A DNA stretch of 64,000 bases from Agriotes lineatus (lineage: Eukaryota > Arthropoda > Insecta > Coleoptera > Elateridae): the NCBI GenBank assembly GCA_940337035.1, contig CALNHX010007422.1, forward strand, positions 1-64,000, written 5' to 3'. A model generated the notes under the pieces. That model worked only from the letters and a program-made list of their open reading frames with translations, searched no databases and was not told the origin of the DNA. The position numbers were made by a program, and so were the translations under genes. How positions within the stretch are numbered: position 1 is the stretch's first letter; every line of letters begins with the position of its first letter. Below, piece by piece: positions 42,643-53,688 of the stretch.

Positions 42643-45600
42643 TTATATTGTTTCTTCCACATTAAGGGTTTTTAGAGGATATTCTTCTACGGCTGACTGG
42701 CGTTGTTTGGATTGATGCTTCCTTCGGTTGATCCTTTTCCGAATGTAGTAGAAGGCTCCTATTAGAATAGCTCCTCCCAATAGGCTGCCTGTGATCCCGC
42801 TAGATAGATAGGAGTGTTGGCGGATAGTTTCCCATGTTACGTCTTTTAGATGCTGTTGACGATTCTTCTGGATAGGTAGTAGCGATGTAGGATGGCTCTC
42901 CATGCTACTTCCTTCAGATGATGTTGCAGGTCTAACCGAGAGGGTTGTAAATCCTCGAAGTGGTTCGGTTGCTGCAACACTGGCTTCTTTGCTATTTCTG
43001 TAAAAGAGCTTTTGTGTTATTGTGTCGTTGACTATGTTACCATTTGGTTTGGAACATCCTGCCAACGTCCATCGGCTGCCTCTTCCTTTGGAGACGAACA
43101 TTATATGAGTGCATACGATAATTAATATCACTCTTGCCGAGGTTAGCTGTTTTAGAGGACGCCGCATCGGTATTCCACATTGCGAGTCTTCGGTAACTTC
43201 CCTCGCAGACTTTAATAAGCCGTCTTCTTGATACCATCTTCTACGAGGGGCTAAGTGCTTAGCGAACTCGGAGGTTTTCTCGATTGCTGCAGTTTCTGCT
43301 GCAACGTCTTGACTCCATCCATCGCTCGGTGCGACGTGTTTGGTGTTTTCTTTTCCTGCATCCCCTGCCGACAAGTCTTGGTGCCGCTTTCCACCGGGTG
43401 TCAAGTTTTTAATGAAGTCGGAGGGTTTTCCATTTTCTGCAATTATTGCTGTAACTTCTGGTCTCCGTCCATTACCGAGTGTCAAGTTTTTAGTGGGCTC
43501 GGAGGTGTTGTTGTTAGCAGCAGTTATTGCTGCAGCTTCTTGGCTCCATCCATCGCTAGGAGCTGCTGTCGAAGCATCTGGAGGAGTTCCAACGATTTTT
43601 TCGTGGCCTGCAATTTCTGGATTGCATCCACTGCTTGGAGCTGCTGTAGGAGTTTCAACGATTTGTTCGTGGCCTGCAATTTCCTTTCCTTTCTGTCCAT
43701 CGACTTTGTGAATGGAAACTTCCTGAATGGGAACTTCGTGGATGCGGACTTCATGAACGAGGATTTCGTGAGTGAGGACTTCGGAAGTTCCATGCACTTG
43801 GTGATTTTCTTGTGGATGAGAAGATGCTACTTTTTCACAGTCGATGATAACAGGATGTTGAACTTCCGTATTCTTTATATTGGCAGCTGCGATTGCTCGT
43901 GCTTCCGCTGTAGGATCGGTTGTTAATATTTTCTTCACCTGCTGGATTGTTTGCTTGTCATTGGTAGGTGAACTTCGGAACTGACCACAGCCTTTGATGT
44001 AGTGACCTCCATGATTAAGAGTTTCGGAAGCTTCGATTTTCTGCGGTCTTTCCTGTACTGATTCTGTGAATTTCTTTTCACGTACCTGATATTTTGGGGT
44101 AAGTGTTCTTTGTGTAGGTACTTCTTCTGTGTCCCAGAATTTCTGCAACTGATATTCTTCACCAATTTTGGCAACCATGGTGTTGACTTTAATGCTGTCG
44201 TTATGCTGTCTTCCAATGGTTCCAGATAATATCCAACCCAGTTTGGTATTTTGTCCCAAGATGCCATCCTTGGTTCTAGTGATTCCTTCTAGAATTATTT
44301 TAGAATATTCTTCGGCGCCTAGAATTATGTCTATGGGGCCAGGTTGGTTGAAGGTTGGATCGGCGATGAAAACATTGCTCCAGGAATTGATATTTATATT
44401 TGGGATGGGTGATGAAGGCATGGCTTTGGTAAGTTTAGGAAGTATTAATAAATTGACAGGTAGGGAAAAGTTACTTGAAAATCTAGGTGTGATCAAACCT
44501 GGGATTTTCCATTTGGCAATTTTTGGCTCGCTGTTCCCGATTCCTGTGATTTCAGCTCGAACCTTGGTCCTGGGTAACCCCAATAATTCGGCTGATGCTT
44601 CCGTGATAAACGACCCCTGAGACCCGGGATCTATTAATACTCGTAGTAGATGAGTCATCCCGGATGATGCCTTTACTTGAACCATTGCTGTGGCAAGTAG
44701 AACTTGGCTCTCCTGTGCGCCTACATTGGCGGTGATGATGTCCGACTTCGGCTTCTTTTCTGGAGCGTTGGAAGTCTTCATAGCTGCTGCATGAGCTGAC
44801 GTTCTCATCCTTTGGGCAGGGAGCGGCCTTGATGGTGGCTGCGCCTTATGAAGCAGTGTATGATGCGGGAAGCGACAGATCCTACAATTAAAATAGGCAC
44901 GACATGGTATATTTGAATCGTGCCGCAAGCATCGATAGCACAATCGATTGGTTTTTACTGCTTCTAGTTTTTCATGGGTAGATAGCCTCTGGAATTGGCT
45001 ACAGTTGTCGATGTAATGATCTCCATGGCACAGCTTGCAATTTAGGGATGCGGAAGCGTAATTCTTCTGTGGTCTTTCCTGCGTGGGCTTTCGAGCTCCA
45101 TCTATGGATTCTAGAGATTGGAACCGCACTTGCAGGAAAGCCATTAAATTTTGGTGATCCTGGACTTCATTTGGACATTGAAGCGACTGTTCATATAATT
45201 TGTTGGTTTCAGGATCCCATTTTCGAGCGATAGCTCTGTTAATCCACGGACCCCAACTGTCCGTGGAGATGCCTAAATTTTTGATTGCCTCCACACATTC
45301 CTTGATGGAGTCGTGCAATCTTTTTAACCCTTGGGCTGACTCTTTGGAGAGGACCGGCAGATCGAATATGGTATCTAGCAATTTAGTTAAAATAAGGCGA
45401 TTATTTTGATACCTTTGTTGCAGCAGATTCCAGGCGGTGTTGTAGTTTGCTTGGGTAACAGCTAGATGCTGGATCAGTCGGCTTGGCTCTCCCTTAAGAT
45501 GCGTCTTTAAATATTGCATCTTGATGACATCGTCCATATTCTGGTTGTCATCTACTAATTTGGTGAACAGGTCCTTGAAAGTGGCCCATTCCTCATAATT

Positions 45601-46275
45601 TCCCTCGTATATGGGAATTTTGACTTGAGGAAGCGAGATGGCTGCTGCTTGCTCGTTCCTTGTCGGCGCTTGCAATAAAATAATTAAATTTCTATACCTG
45701 TCTTCCAACGTAGTATATTCAGGACTGAAGTGCATTTGTTCTGAAGCCATGTCGTTTGACATAACTTCTTCGTCCATCTCGACCACACGATCCCATTTTT
45801 CTCTTAATTCCCTTGTCGTGATGACGGGCCTCCCTAATTCTTGTGTTAGTTCGGCGTCGTCCATCGCTTGCTTAAAATTCTGGATCCGAATCTGCAGTTT
45901 TCGGATACGAACCTTTTGCTCGGGGTTGGCCACCATTTCCTCTTGCGTTCTGCTTACGGAGGGGTTGGAAATTTCCGTTGTTTTTGAACAGCTCTGCAAG
46001 TAACTTTTTGCTTCGCCGTATATGGCTTTAATTTGGTCGTAATACCCTGTTTTAAAATAATTATGAGTTGGAATACTTAGCTGCCCCATTTCTGCGTGAT
46101 TTTTAGTTGCAGTGTTCCAAAGTTCGTCCAGCGTTCTGTTGCGACTGGCGATGTAGGCTTCATTTTTTCGGCTGGCAGGGTCCTTTTTGCTGTTGGATAA
46201 TATTTGCTTTATCTTCTGCGCGAGCTCTTCTTGGGCGATAGCTAAGTTGTTGAATTCCTCCATGTTGTTGGCCAT
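42643..46275 (-). CDS. Bel/Pao gag-protease fused to a repeat region and membrane tail, 1,210 aa
   Basis: Gag builds the particle and the protease processes it. Order: helical N-terminus; gag core (DUF1759-like, about 215-395, IPIYEGNYEEWATFKDLF); zinc knuckles (about 410-470, CKLCHGDHY, CYRCL, CRICRFPHH); retropepsin-like domain (DUF1758-like) with the active-site word IDPGSQ near 548; then FWDTEEVP near 715, which normally introduces reverse transcriptase. Instead of RT there is a decayed second zinc-knuckle segment, His-Glu-Val hexapeptide repeats, Ala/Pro/Thr-rich imperfect repeats, and at about 1,163-1,182 a Gly-rich membrane helix with a basic tail, like the end of an envelope-type protein. 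The whole frame is open, which implies recent activity or selection. RT, RNase H and integrase are missing. The start is the first Met, 89 bp inside the 5' LTR. Confidence 0.9.
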   Translation of the reverse strand: MANNMEEFNNLAIAQEELAQKIKQILSNSKKDPASRKNEAYIASRNRTLDELWNTATKNHAEMGQLSIPTHNYFKTGYYDQIKAIYGEAKSYLQSCSKTTEISNPSVSRTQEEMVANPEQKVRIRKLQIRIQNFKQAMDDAELTQELGRPVITTRELREKWDRVVEMDEEVMSNDMASEQMHFSPEYTTLEDRYRNLIILLQAPTRNEQAAAISLPQVKIPIYEGNYEEWATFKDLFTKLVDDNQNMDDVIKMQYLKTHLKGEPSRLIQHLAVTQANYNTAWNLLQQRYQNNRLILTKLLDTIFDLPVLSKESAQGLKRLHDSIKECVEAIKNLGISTDSWGPWINRAIARKWDPETNKLYEQSLQCPNEVQDHQNLMAFLQVRFQSLESIDGARKPTQERPQKNYASASLNCKLCHGDHYIDNCSQFQRLSTHEKLEAVKTNRLCYRCLRHDSNIPCRAYFNCRICRFPHHTLLHKAQPPSRPLPAQRMRTSAHAAAMKTSNAPEKKPKSDIITANVGAQESQVLLATAMVQVKASSGMTHLLRVLIDPGSQGSFITEASAELLGLPRTKVRAEITGIGNSEPKIAKWKIPGLITPRFSSNFSLPVNLLILPKLTKAMPSSPIPNININSWSNVFIADPTFNQPGPIDIILGAEEYSKIILEGITRTKDGILGQNTKLGWILSGTIGRQHNDSIKVNTMVAKIGEEYQLQKFWDTEEVPTQRTLTPKYQVREKKFTESVQERPQKIEASETLNHGGHYIKGCGQFRSSPTNDKQTIQQVKKILTTDPTAEARAIAAANIKNTEVQHPVIIDCEKVASSHPQENHQVHGTSEVLTHEILVHEVRIHEVPIQEVSIHKVDGQKGKEIAGHEQIVETPTAAPSSGCNPEIAGHEKIVGTPPDASTAAPSDGWSQEAAAITAANNNTSEPTKNLTLGNGRRPEVTAIIAENGKPSDFIKNLTPGGKRHQDLSAGDAGKENTKHVAPSDGWSQDVAAETAAIEKTSEFAKHLAPRRRWYQEDGLLKSAREVTEDSQCGIPMRRPLKQLTSARVILIIVCTHIMFVSKGRGSRWTLAGCSKPNGNIVNDTITQKLFYRNSKEASVAATEPLRGFTTLSVRPATSSEGSSMESHPTSLLPIQKNRQQHLKDVTWETIRQHSYLSSGITGSLLGGAILIGAFYYIRKRINRRKHQSKQRQSAVEEYPLKTLNVEETI

Positions 46276-46347
46276 TTTCTGGGAACTGGGTGGTTGGCAG
46301 ATGTTGTCTTCTTCTCGGGATGTGTTTTTTCGTTAGTTGGAGACAGA

Positions 46348-46364
46348 TCCGGCTCGAAGAACCA
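46348..46364 (-). promoter_or_regulatory. Primer binding site, tRNA-Tyr type
   Basis: The 17 bases tccggctcgaagaacca on the plus strand directly adjoin the 5' LTR and equal the 3' end plus CCA of an insect tRNA-Tyr as I recall it, with one mismatch. Position and match identify the minus-strand primer site. Confidence 0.75.
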
Positions 46365-47075
46365 TGAACAGAGATGCCTGAGAGGCTGTGTCAGGACTCC
46401 GTTACTTTGCGCTGATTCTATCCGTCAAGCACGTAAACAAGACTGTGTTTACGTTTTAAACCAATGTAGTCAATGGTACTTGAACGGACGACAGTAAAAA
46501 CACCAACCCCTGAGATGCAGCCTCACATCTCGACAGTATTATGGCTTGGTATAGGAGTGGCGACGTAGTGAATGAATCAAACATTAAATGCAGATTGATT
46601 TTTATTATGAAAATAGACTAGTATTTATACAAAACAAAAAATGCTTAACGCAGTAACAATATCAAAGTTCATATATACAGTTTACTAGGCCAGAGTGTTT
46701 AAATTACAAAACAGCAGATAAGCAATTTGTGCAGTTTTTATTTCCTGCTAGAGCGAAGGTCGCCCGTTGAACTTACTACTGTAGGTCGGTATTATGCAAG
46801 GAGTGCAGAATTGCATTTTCCTGGTCTTTAACTCGTATGATTGCGTAATAACACTGGCTTTTAAATTACGCATACTGTTTCGTAAATTTGAACTGAAATA
46901 TATAGTTTTTAATCTAATTTAAACATATTAAATTTAGTAATTATGAGGCAAAGACTGGTGATTGCAACATTAAATTTTTCTTGCTAATAAATGGGAATTG
47001 CATTTAAAAGCATGCAACTGGATTTCGTAAATTTTAGAAAATAAAATTTATGTGTGTTTAAATCAAGTTTAAACA
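46365..47075 (-). repeat. 5' LTR of the Bel/Pao element
   Basis: Same ends as the other LTR and the same 711-bp length. Its diverged block is 46,421-46,507, with a stem at 46,432-46,453. Being upstream of gag on the minus strand, it should hold the promoter. Confidence 0.92.
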
Positions 47076-47079
47076 AATG

Positions 47080-47789
47080 TGGAGCTCAATTGCCCACAAC
47101 ACGAAAAATTTAAGCTTGTTTCATTAATTATTGACAATTGACTGTCGCGTAACTAAGCAACTAGATTTACAATTTTTTAAACGAAATTAGGTTTGAACTT
47201 ATGGAATACAGTTTTGATGTTGTCTGCATTTTCACTAAATTGTCTTTTTCTTGGGATAAATGTCACCACACTTTGCTCTGTTTTAATTTTCACTTGGGTT
47301 TATAATGCACTGATACACGTGAGTTCTTTTAGCATTTCACTAATTGTGTTTCGAACAGTTGCCTTACATTTTTGCATTTCTCTATTGCAATTATTGCTTT
47401 GCTAGTACTGTTTCCGTTTAACTTTCAGTTATCTTGCCGTTTGCTGGCTTATAAAATTTTAGTATATATCGCTCATACAATTTCTGTACTTAACAAATCA
47501 TTATGTATCATTTTATTCACATGTTTGAAGTTACTAAGCTCAAATCCGTCAGTTACAAATTAAATTGCATTGGCCCTTCCAAACAATTATATCTGAAACT
47601 TTGAACGTAACCCTTCTCAAACCTGCCTTGTCTCATGCTAACTGTTATCCCTCAAATTATTAGTTACTGCTGCTCACATTAAGTGCACTTATTAATGTAA
47701 AATACTGATTAGGCAATCAGAATTGCTGTGGGCAGTAAACCATTACAATACATGCAACCAGCTATATATTTTCGCGATTGCTTAGTATG
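47080..47789. other. Spacer, no feature identified
   Basis: AT-rich sequence with short open frames lacking recognisable content. Confidence 0.35.
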
Positions 47790-48110
47790 ACAGTCATCTT
47801 TTTCTTCTGAGCCTTCGTCTGCCCATTTTCGGATATAGGCCTTCTAAGTTCCTTTTGACCTTTTCCTATTCTGGCCTATATTTACACATTTAAACACCGC
47901 TGTGATTTTGATATCGTCCACCCAGCGCATTTGGGGTCTTCTTCTACTTCGCTTATGGCTCCACAGCTTCCAGTCAATTAGCATTTTACTCCACTTTTTC
48001 TGTATTCTAACAACATATTTAGCTCATTCTCATTTTATTGATGTCATCATTTCTGCAATAATTTGCACTCTGGATTTATATCTTAGCCAAACGCTCAGTT
48101 AGAGTTATTC
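47790..48110 (-). pseudogene. LINE 3' end fragment (weak)
   Basis: The minus-strand translation, with stops, resembles the C-terminal tail of APE-type LINE polyproteins (Arg-rich RWxDDI-like segment and a WR-like segment). Short and degraded; low certainty. Confidence 0.35.
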
Positions 48111-49880
48111 ACACAGTCTTCCTCTCCATTGCTCTTTGTCTTGTCTCTCATTTATTCATGGTGGCTGTTGTGAAGCTTTGTGTTTGGCGGATATACTTAT
48201 TTTGCAATTTCCGGGAGGTAAAATAAAAACGCGGGCGGTAAAGTAACTTTGCTGCCTGCAAATTACTTTACCGCCCGGCAACTTAACTATGGTAGCAATT
48301 TAGCCCTTAGCCAAATAAAGGCCCTCCTCCGTCGGGCCTCAAATTTTGACTGCGGGCGTAATCTTACTCTTACGGCCTTCTACACGTAAATAACTATTAA
48401 TTGTGTTGTTTCATACAAAAAGTATTTGGCATGTTTTCTAATATTGAATCATTTATAAAATGCGAATGTTCGTTTTCATCCATAGCAATATACAATGTGT
48501 ACACGCTGAGTGGGGAACATTAAAAACCCCATGTTAAATTCTTAATGCTAAAATATTGGCTCCCATATCAATCCTGATCCTAAAGTGTAAATACAAACGT
48601 TTGAGGAGTCTATCTAATGCAAAGTTCAGGTCCGTTATGCGGTAAATTTTTAGAACTTTTCCCAGCTGCAGTAGCCTAGTATATTCGAAACGGACGATAT
48701 TTCAGCACAGCATTATTGAAAGAATTAAAGTAGATTCACTTAAATAGAAGCAGTAATTGTAAGTAAACGGCTTGGCTACGATTTTGGCTGGTCACCGCGC
48801 TCCAGTATTCAATACACTACCGCAAGTAACATTCTTACAGATCGACTGACCGATACCTGTTCAGATTCATTATAATTTAATTGCAAAATTGGCACTTTTG
48901 CAATAATTCTCTTACGAAGTTAATTTTCGATTTTCAAAAGTCCTGATTCAAATCAACACCGAAAAAACTCAAACTCCATTAATTACCTTCAACATGTCAC
49001 AAAAGAAGCTAAACATCAAACAAAGAGAAGGTCACGTAAATGTATAATTGGGCCAAAAAACAATCCCGACCAACAATAACATCATTAATTTACTTTCAAA
49101 ACAAAGCGAATGGAATCGCGGCAAAAAGTAAATAGATAACCCTTAATTGAAATATCATGGGGCCTAAGCAAGGCGGCCCAGCTCGCCTTGGACTTAATTC
49201 CATTTGCATTCATGAATTTTTGGATTTTTTCGATACCGTGTGCTCGTAAATGTAGGTAATTATGCAAAATTCTTAAATATTTAATGAAATGCGAAATGCA
49301 AATACGGACTCTCCTCTTTTGATCGAATATTCTTGTTTGAAGGCGTTGATTTTACGTCCCACTTCGACTTTTATATCATACATTTACAATTTTATTCGAG
49401 CCCGAGCACAGCGGACTTTCTCCGCCCTTAGTTGGTGGAGCGGAACTGCATAAATCACCCTATTTCTTGCAGACGTAGGAACTGCTGCAAAAATGCAAGC
49501 AACCACTTACTGGTGGGAGCACTTTCGAAGCATTCCAGAACAACTCATGCTCGTCTGGCCGAACTGTAAATTATAATTACAAGCCACTAATAAAAAAATC
49601 TGCATTAGGCGTCCAGAAAATTTAAATTACTAACTAAATTTTCAAAGCTCAGAACAGCCATAAATCCCTGCGGAAACAAACGCTTCCGGCTGTTTATTGT
49701 CAATTCATCACTCAGATTTACCTTGCTTATTTATAATGCAGTAGCCTCCTAGGCACACCCTCGATATTCAAATCGCTGCAACAGCTCCCTTCGAATCAAT
49801 TCATAAATTTGGCTGATTCGAAATTTATCTACACCCTTCTGGCTCTGGCTGTAATAAATTTTGCTTACACGATATTAAAT
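48111..49880. other. Non-coding region with one perfect hairpin
   Basis: cgggcggtaaagtaa (48,232-48,246) pairs perfectly with ttactttaccgcccg (48,263-48,277). The rest contains no recognisable gene or repeat; 49,000-49,870 is repeat-poor. Confidence 0.45.
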
Positions 49881-49889
49881 AAGCGGGTT

Positions 49890-51190
49890 TGTTTAAAAAA
49901 TAATAAATGATATAAGAGAAAAAACTAAAATTGTTAACGAAATTCAAACAATCTATCAACAACTCTATAAATCATTATTACCAAAAACCAACAATGCTAC
50001 CAAGACAATCCTAAATGTCGGATCAGAGGAAATGCCTGAAATAACTATAGCGAAATTAAAACATACTCTTAAGCAAATGAGGAACACAAGGGCTCCTGGC
50101 GAAGATCGGATAACATCAGAGATGTTAGAAACTGGTGGAGAAACCCCAAAAAAGGGCCCTACAGTTACTGCTAAATGAGTGCTTATCAAAAGGCAACATA
50201 CCAGAAATGTAGAGGAATGCGGAGGTTGTATTAATACACAAAAAGGATGTAGTAGTAATATTGAAAACTACCGACCGATCAGCTTACTCTCGCATTTATA
50301 TAAGCTTCATTAAAAATATCTACGAACAAGCCAACTTTCACATTAAAATAGACGACAACCTAACAACTAAGAAGATACATCTCGAACAAGGCTTCCGGCA
50401 GGTAGACACAATGTCACCTAAGCTGTTCACGCCGGGGCTAGAAAACGTATTCAAGTGACTGAATTGGGAAGAAAAAGGTCTAGAACTCGATGGCGTTTAT
50501 CTAAATTACTTGAGAATTGCTAACGATGTAGTCTTGATCAGCACTAATATAGAAGAACTGAACGCTATGGTGAAAGGTCTAATTCACCAATCACAAAAGG
50601 TGGGTCTCAGAATGAATTTAAATAAAACTAAAATAATGAGCAACCAACGAAGTGATATCGCTGTCGACGACGTTCATCTAGACACAATAGATAACTACGT
50701 ATATCTTAGTCATACCATAAAGATACGTAAAGATAATCAAACAGCTGAAATCAAACGAAAAATCCGTTTGACATGGGCAGCTTTTGGAAAATTTTATTTT
50801 ATGCTACGAGATAAAGATGTACCCATCAACATAAAACGCAAGGTATACCATAGTTGCATACTGCCAATAACCACATATGGGTTAGAAACAATGGCTATAA
50901 CAAGACAAACCATGGAACAGTTAAGCGTAACACAAAGAGCCACGAAACGAGCTATGCTAGGAATATCCCAAAGGGACAGAGTCCGAAATGACATTCGAAC
51001 TAGAACCGAGATAACAGACGTGTTGGAATGCATAGCTTAAAAAGATGGATTGATGATATAAAGAGTGTCACAGGCAGACAGTGGATGACCATTGCCAGAG
51101 ATAAAAACTCATGGAAGCAACCGGAGGACGCCTATGTCCAGCATTGGACGAACAAAGGCTGAAAGTAGAAGAAGAAGGAAAAGAAGTTTA
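49890..51190 (+). pseudogene. Decayed LINE (APE-type) reverse transcriptase
   Basis: Remnants in successive frames: IAKLKHTLKQMRNTRAPGED (about 50,050-50,110), NYRPISLLSHLYK (about 50,265-50,305), IYISFIKNIYEQANFHIKID and FRQVDTMSPKLF, a mutated catalytic box (IANDVVLIS where F/Y-A-D-D-x-x-L is usual, about 50,516-50,543), and the C-terminal connection region to 51,040. Stops and frameshifts separate the parts, and the second catalytic Asp box is altered. A purine-rich gaagaag tail follows at about 51,160-51,190. Confidence 0.8.
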
Positions 51191-51259
51191 AAAAATAAAC
51201 ACTACGGTTGTGCTACTATTTCTATTTGAAAAAAGAAGAAGCATAAATAAGTCACAAAA

Positions 51260-51440
51260 AGTCCAAGTTTAAATACTGCTGAAGTATATCATATTCCTTG
51301 CTCTTGTAGCTCGAGTTACATTGGACAGACTGGTCGTTCTATTGATATAAGATTTCAAGCACATAAAGATGATTATAAACACAATCGCATCACAAAATCA
51401 GCCGTAGCTGAGCATATGTTTACAAATATATCTAATATAT
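51260..51440 (+). pseudogene. Penelope-like element GIY-YIG endonuclease fragment
   Basis: One open frame around 51,280-51,425 reads VYHIPCSCSSSYIGQTGRSI and then a His plus SAVAEH box. This is the C-terminal GIY-YIG endonuclease signature of Penelope-like retroelements (first Tyr, YIGQTGR, catalytic Arg, distal SAxAEH). The reverse transcriptase is not present next to it. Confidence 0.75.
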
Positions 51441-52098
51441 CACCGTTCTTACAGGGTTTTCCGATTGCTTTTCACCATACATAAATTGTGTTTCACTGAC
51501 AGGTGTTGACAAGAGGGAAAGGCATTTGAGATAAAGTAAAACACAACTGATACATGGCAAAAAGCAATCGGAAACCCATGTAAAAAGTGACTTTACTATT
51601 GTGATTTTGAAAGCATCAGGAAATTGACCGTAGCATTAAATTTAAAATATGGGCAAGGGGTCCTTTGATGGGTTTTTTTGCAAATTTAAGAATTTCTGAA
51701 GTTATACCATCTTGACCTGGAGCTTTTTTATATTTAAATCGCTAATAACTTTTTCAATTTGATTAGTTTGTTGGGTGAAGGTACTATTGCGGGTAAAAAA
51801 TTTCACGATTTCTTTGCCTTTTGTATGTATGGTTTTATCAAGTTGAAGTTTATCACTCAATTTTCAGGTGTACAATTGACATTATTGCTTCAAAATTTAA
51901 AATGCCAAAGCATGTTCTAATTACTTTAATTGCCTCTACTAATTTCTTATTGTTTGTTAGTTATTTATTTCATACTATCCGGAAAATACGACTTTAGGTC
52001 ATTAATTTGAGTCCGGAGTGTGGAACATTACATCGCAAGACCGGAAAGTGGAACATTACATCACCAGGCCGGAAAGTGTTGCTAGGCAACTGCTGAAT
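51441..52098. other. Spacer with a short tandem repeat
   Basis: Positions 52,012-52,080 carry about three units of a ccggaaagtggaacattacatc-like 25-bp repeat. Otherwise nothing recognised. Confidence 0.45.
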
Positions 52099-52231
52099 AA
52101 TGTGTTGGTTACACTGTAAGTCTATGTCAAATTCGAGATTATCAGGTTTTGTTTTCCATCAGTTTTGACGCAGATTAACACAAAACCTAACCTGCTAACC
52201 TCGAATTTAACAGACTTACAGTGCCACCAAC
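52099..52231. repeat. Foldback of about 133 bp (MITE-like)
   Basis: tgttggttacactgtaagtc at the left pairs with gacttacagtgccaccaaca at the right, continuing inward through aattcgag/ctcgaatt and caggttttgt/acaaaacctaacctg. Confidence 0.75.
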
Positions 52232-52239
52232 ATATTCAT

Positions 52240-53150
52240 ACGTTTGACTTCCCACAGCCGCCCCTTATGGACTTTTTCAATGAACATGTTGTATACAACA
52301 GTATGACATAAAACATTGTACGATACACGGCCGTAAAATATTATTAAATAGAAATTCTGAACTCCTACTTTAATAAGTCCTTTTCCGGCCTTATAACGTA
52401 AATAACTATTACAGTATTCCATATGATTTTACTATATTATTTGTTTTGTTGAATATCCTTTTTAAAATAATTAGTTTTTGTAATTCTAAACAATTCGGTT
52501 ACCTTATAAGCTATATATTGAGTAGCAATTTTTAAATTATTGTTGAAGACGAGTTATTCGATTGTTTTTCTATTAATTGCATATTAATCAGCACCGAAAA
52601 CACTACTAGTTTGCTAATTTAACCTACTTTGTAAAATCAATAATAGCAAAGATAGCAATGGTGCGCACTTAAGTTGAATCACCCTGTATAGTTATTTTTT
52701 TCTGTTGATAGATTTTAGCAGACTATTTGTTATCCAGGGAGTGCGTCTACGAAATAAACGAGGTATCGTAGTAATTTTCGTAGCCGTTTTACAGCAGTTT
52801 GCAATATCTTAATAAAACTATTGACTGCATAAATAGATAGGGTTTTTTGCTGTAAGATCTTTTTTCCAAGTTTCATTTTGTAAGGTTGATTTTAATTTGT
52901 TTTCATCAATTATGGAAATTGCATTTAATTTATTGTTGTTAGAACTAGGCACTTGCATTTAGAAACGCGAAATTATACTAAATTGGATTGGATTTAATAG
53001 CATATGATTCAAAAGGATAATTTTTTGTTTGTTTTAAAAATATGTGATCAATACACATTTTTAAAATTTTCACTTCTCCAGTATGGCAGATGAGATATGT
53101 CAAAATTCCAGTGACAGTAGTGAAATTGTATGTGAATAATTTTAATTATT
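52240..53150. other. AT-rich spacer, no feature identified
   Basis: No gene or clear repeat seen. Confidence 0.35.
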
Positions 53151-53159
53151 CTCTATCTA

Positions 53160-53234
53160 ATAGACGTGTCTATCTGGGACGCAGTTTTGTCTGTCTGGGA
53201 CGCCGTTTTGTCTGTCCGGGACGCTGTTTCAGCA
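53160..53234 (+). repeat. 22-bp tandem repeat, three units
   Basis: Units of the form tctgggacgcagttttgtctg occur three times, with small changes, just before the foldback element. Confidence 0.75.
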
Positions 53235-53257
53235 GCCAAAAAAATTTCGAGAAATCA

Positions 53258-53500
53258 CAAAAGAGGCCGTTTTTCAAATAGAACGCGTATTAAATAAAAA
53301 CTGTTTCAGCAGCCAAACGGAGCTGCGACCCTCTGCGCCTTAAAACGTCGATCGGTTAGGCAACCACTTTGACAGCTTCCAGAATGTTCCGATGCCCTCT
53401 GCGCCTTCAAACCTCGATCGGTTAGGCAACCACTTTGACACCTTCCAGGTCTGGGTACAGTTTTTATTTAATACGCGTTCTATTTGAAAAACGGTCTTTT
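53258..53500. repeat. Foldback MITE with 38-bp perfect terminal repeats
   Basis: ccgtttttcaaatagaacgc... (about 53,265-53,302) is exactly inverted at about 53,457-53,494. The interior holds a tandem duplication of ccctctgcgcctt...tcgatcggttaggcaaccac. Non-coding. Confidence 0.82.
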
Positions 53501-53688
53501 TTGTTTTTTTAAATGAGACATTTGTCTCACTGGACTGCTAGTAATAAAATAATGCAGTGTTTTACTATGCTTGTGGACACGAAATATCAAGTAACTTCAA
53601 CTGAGGTAGTATATCTCATGGAAGAACATTACATTAACGTTCCTACCTGGACATTATGTTAGGTTAAGTGGAAGAACAACATTAGTTG

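Larger units (their letters stand above)
41894..47075 (-). mobile_element. Bel/Pao LTR retrotransposon, gag-protease only, with target duplication
   Basis: Two 711-bp LTRs, each TG...CA, enclose 3.76 kb that is almost entirely one ORF on the minus strand. The flanking tetramer aatg occurs at 41,890-41,893 and 47,076-47,079. A primer site adjoins the 5' LTR. Reverse transcriptase, RNase H and integrase are absent, so the element must be moved by proteins of a relative. The LTRs differ by only a few bases outside one block, so insertion is recent. Confidence 0.92.

Noticed and set aside
43255..43926. 223-codon frame opposite to the gag ORF
   Set aside because: Antisense shadow of the repeat-rich part of the 1,210-aa ORF; composition fits the complement of that gene.
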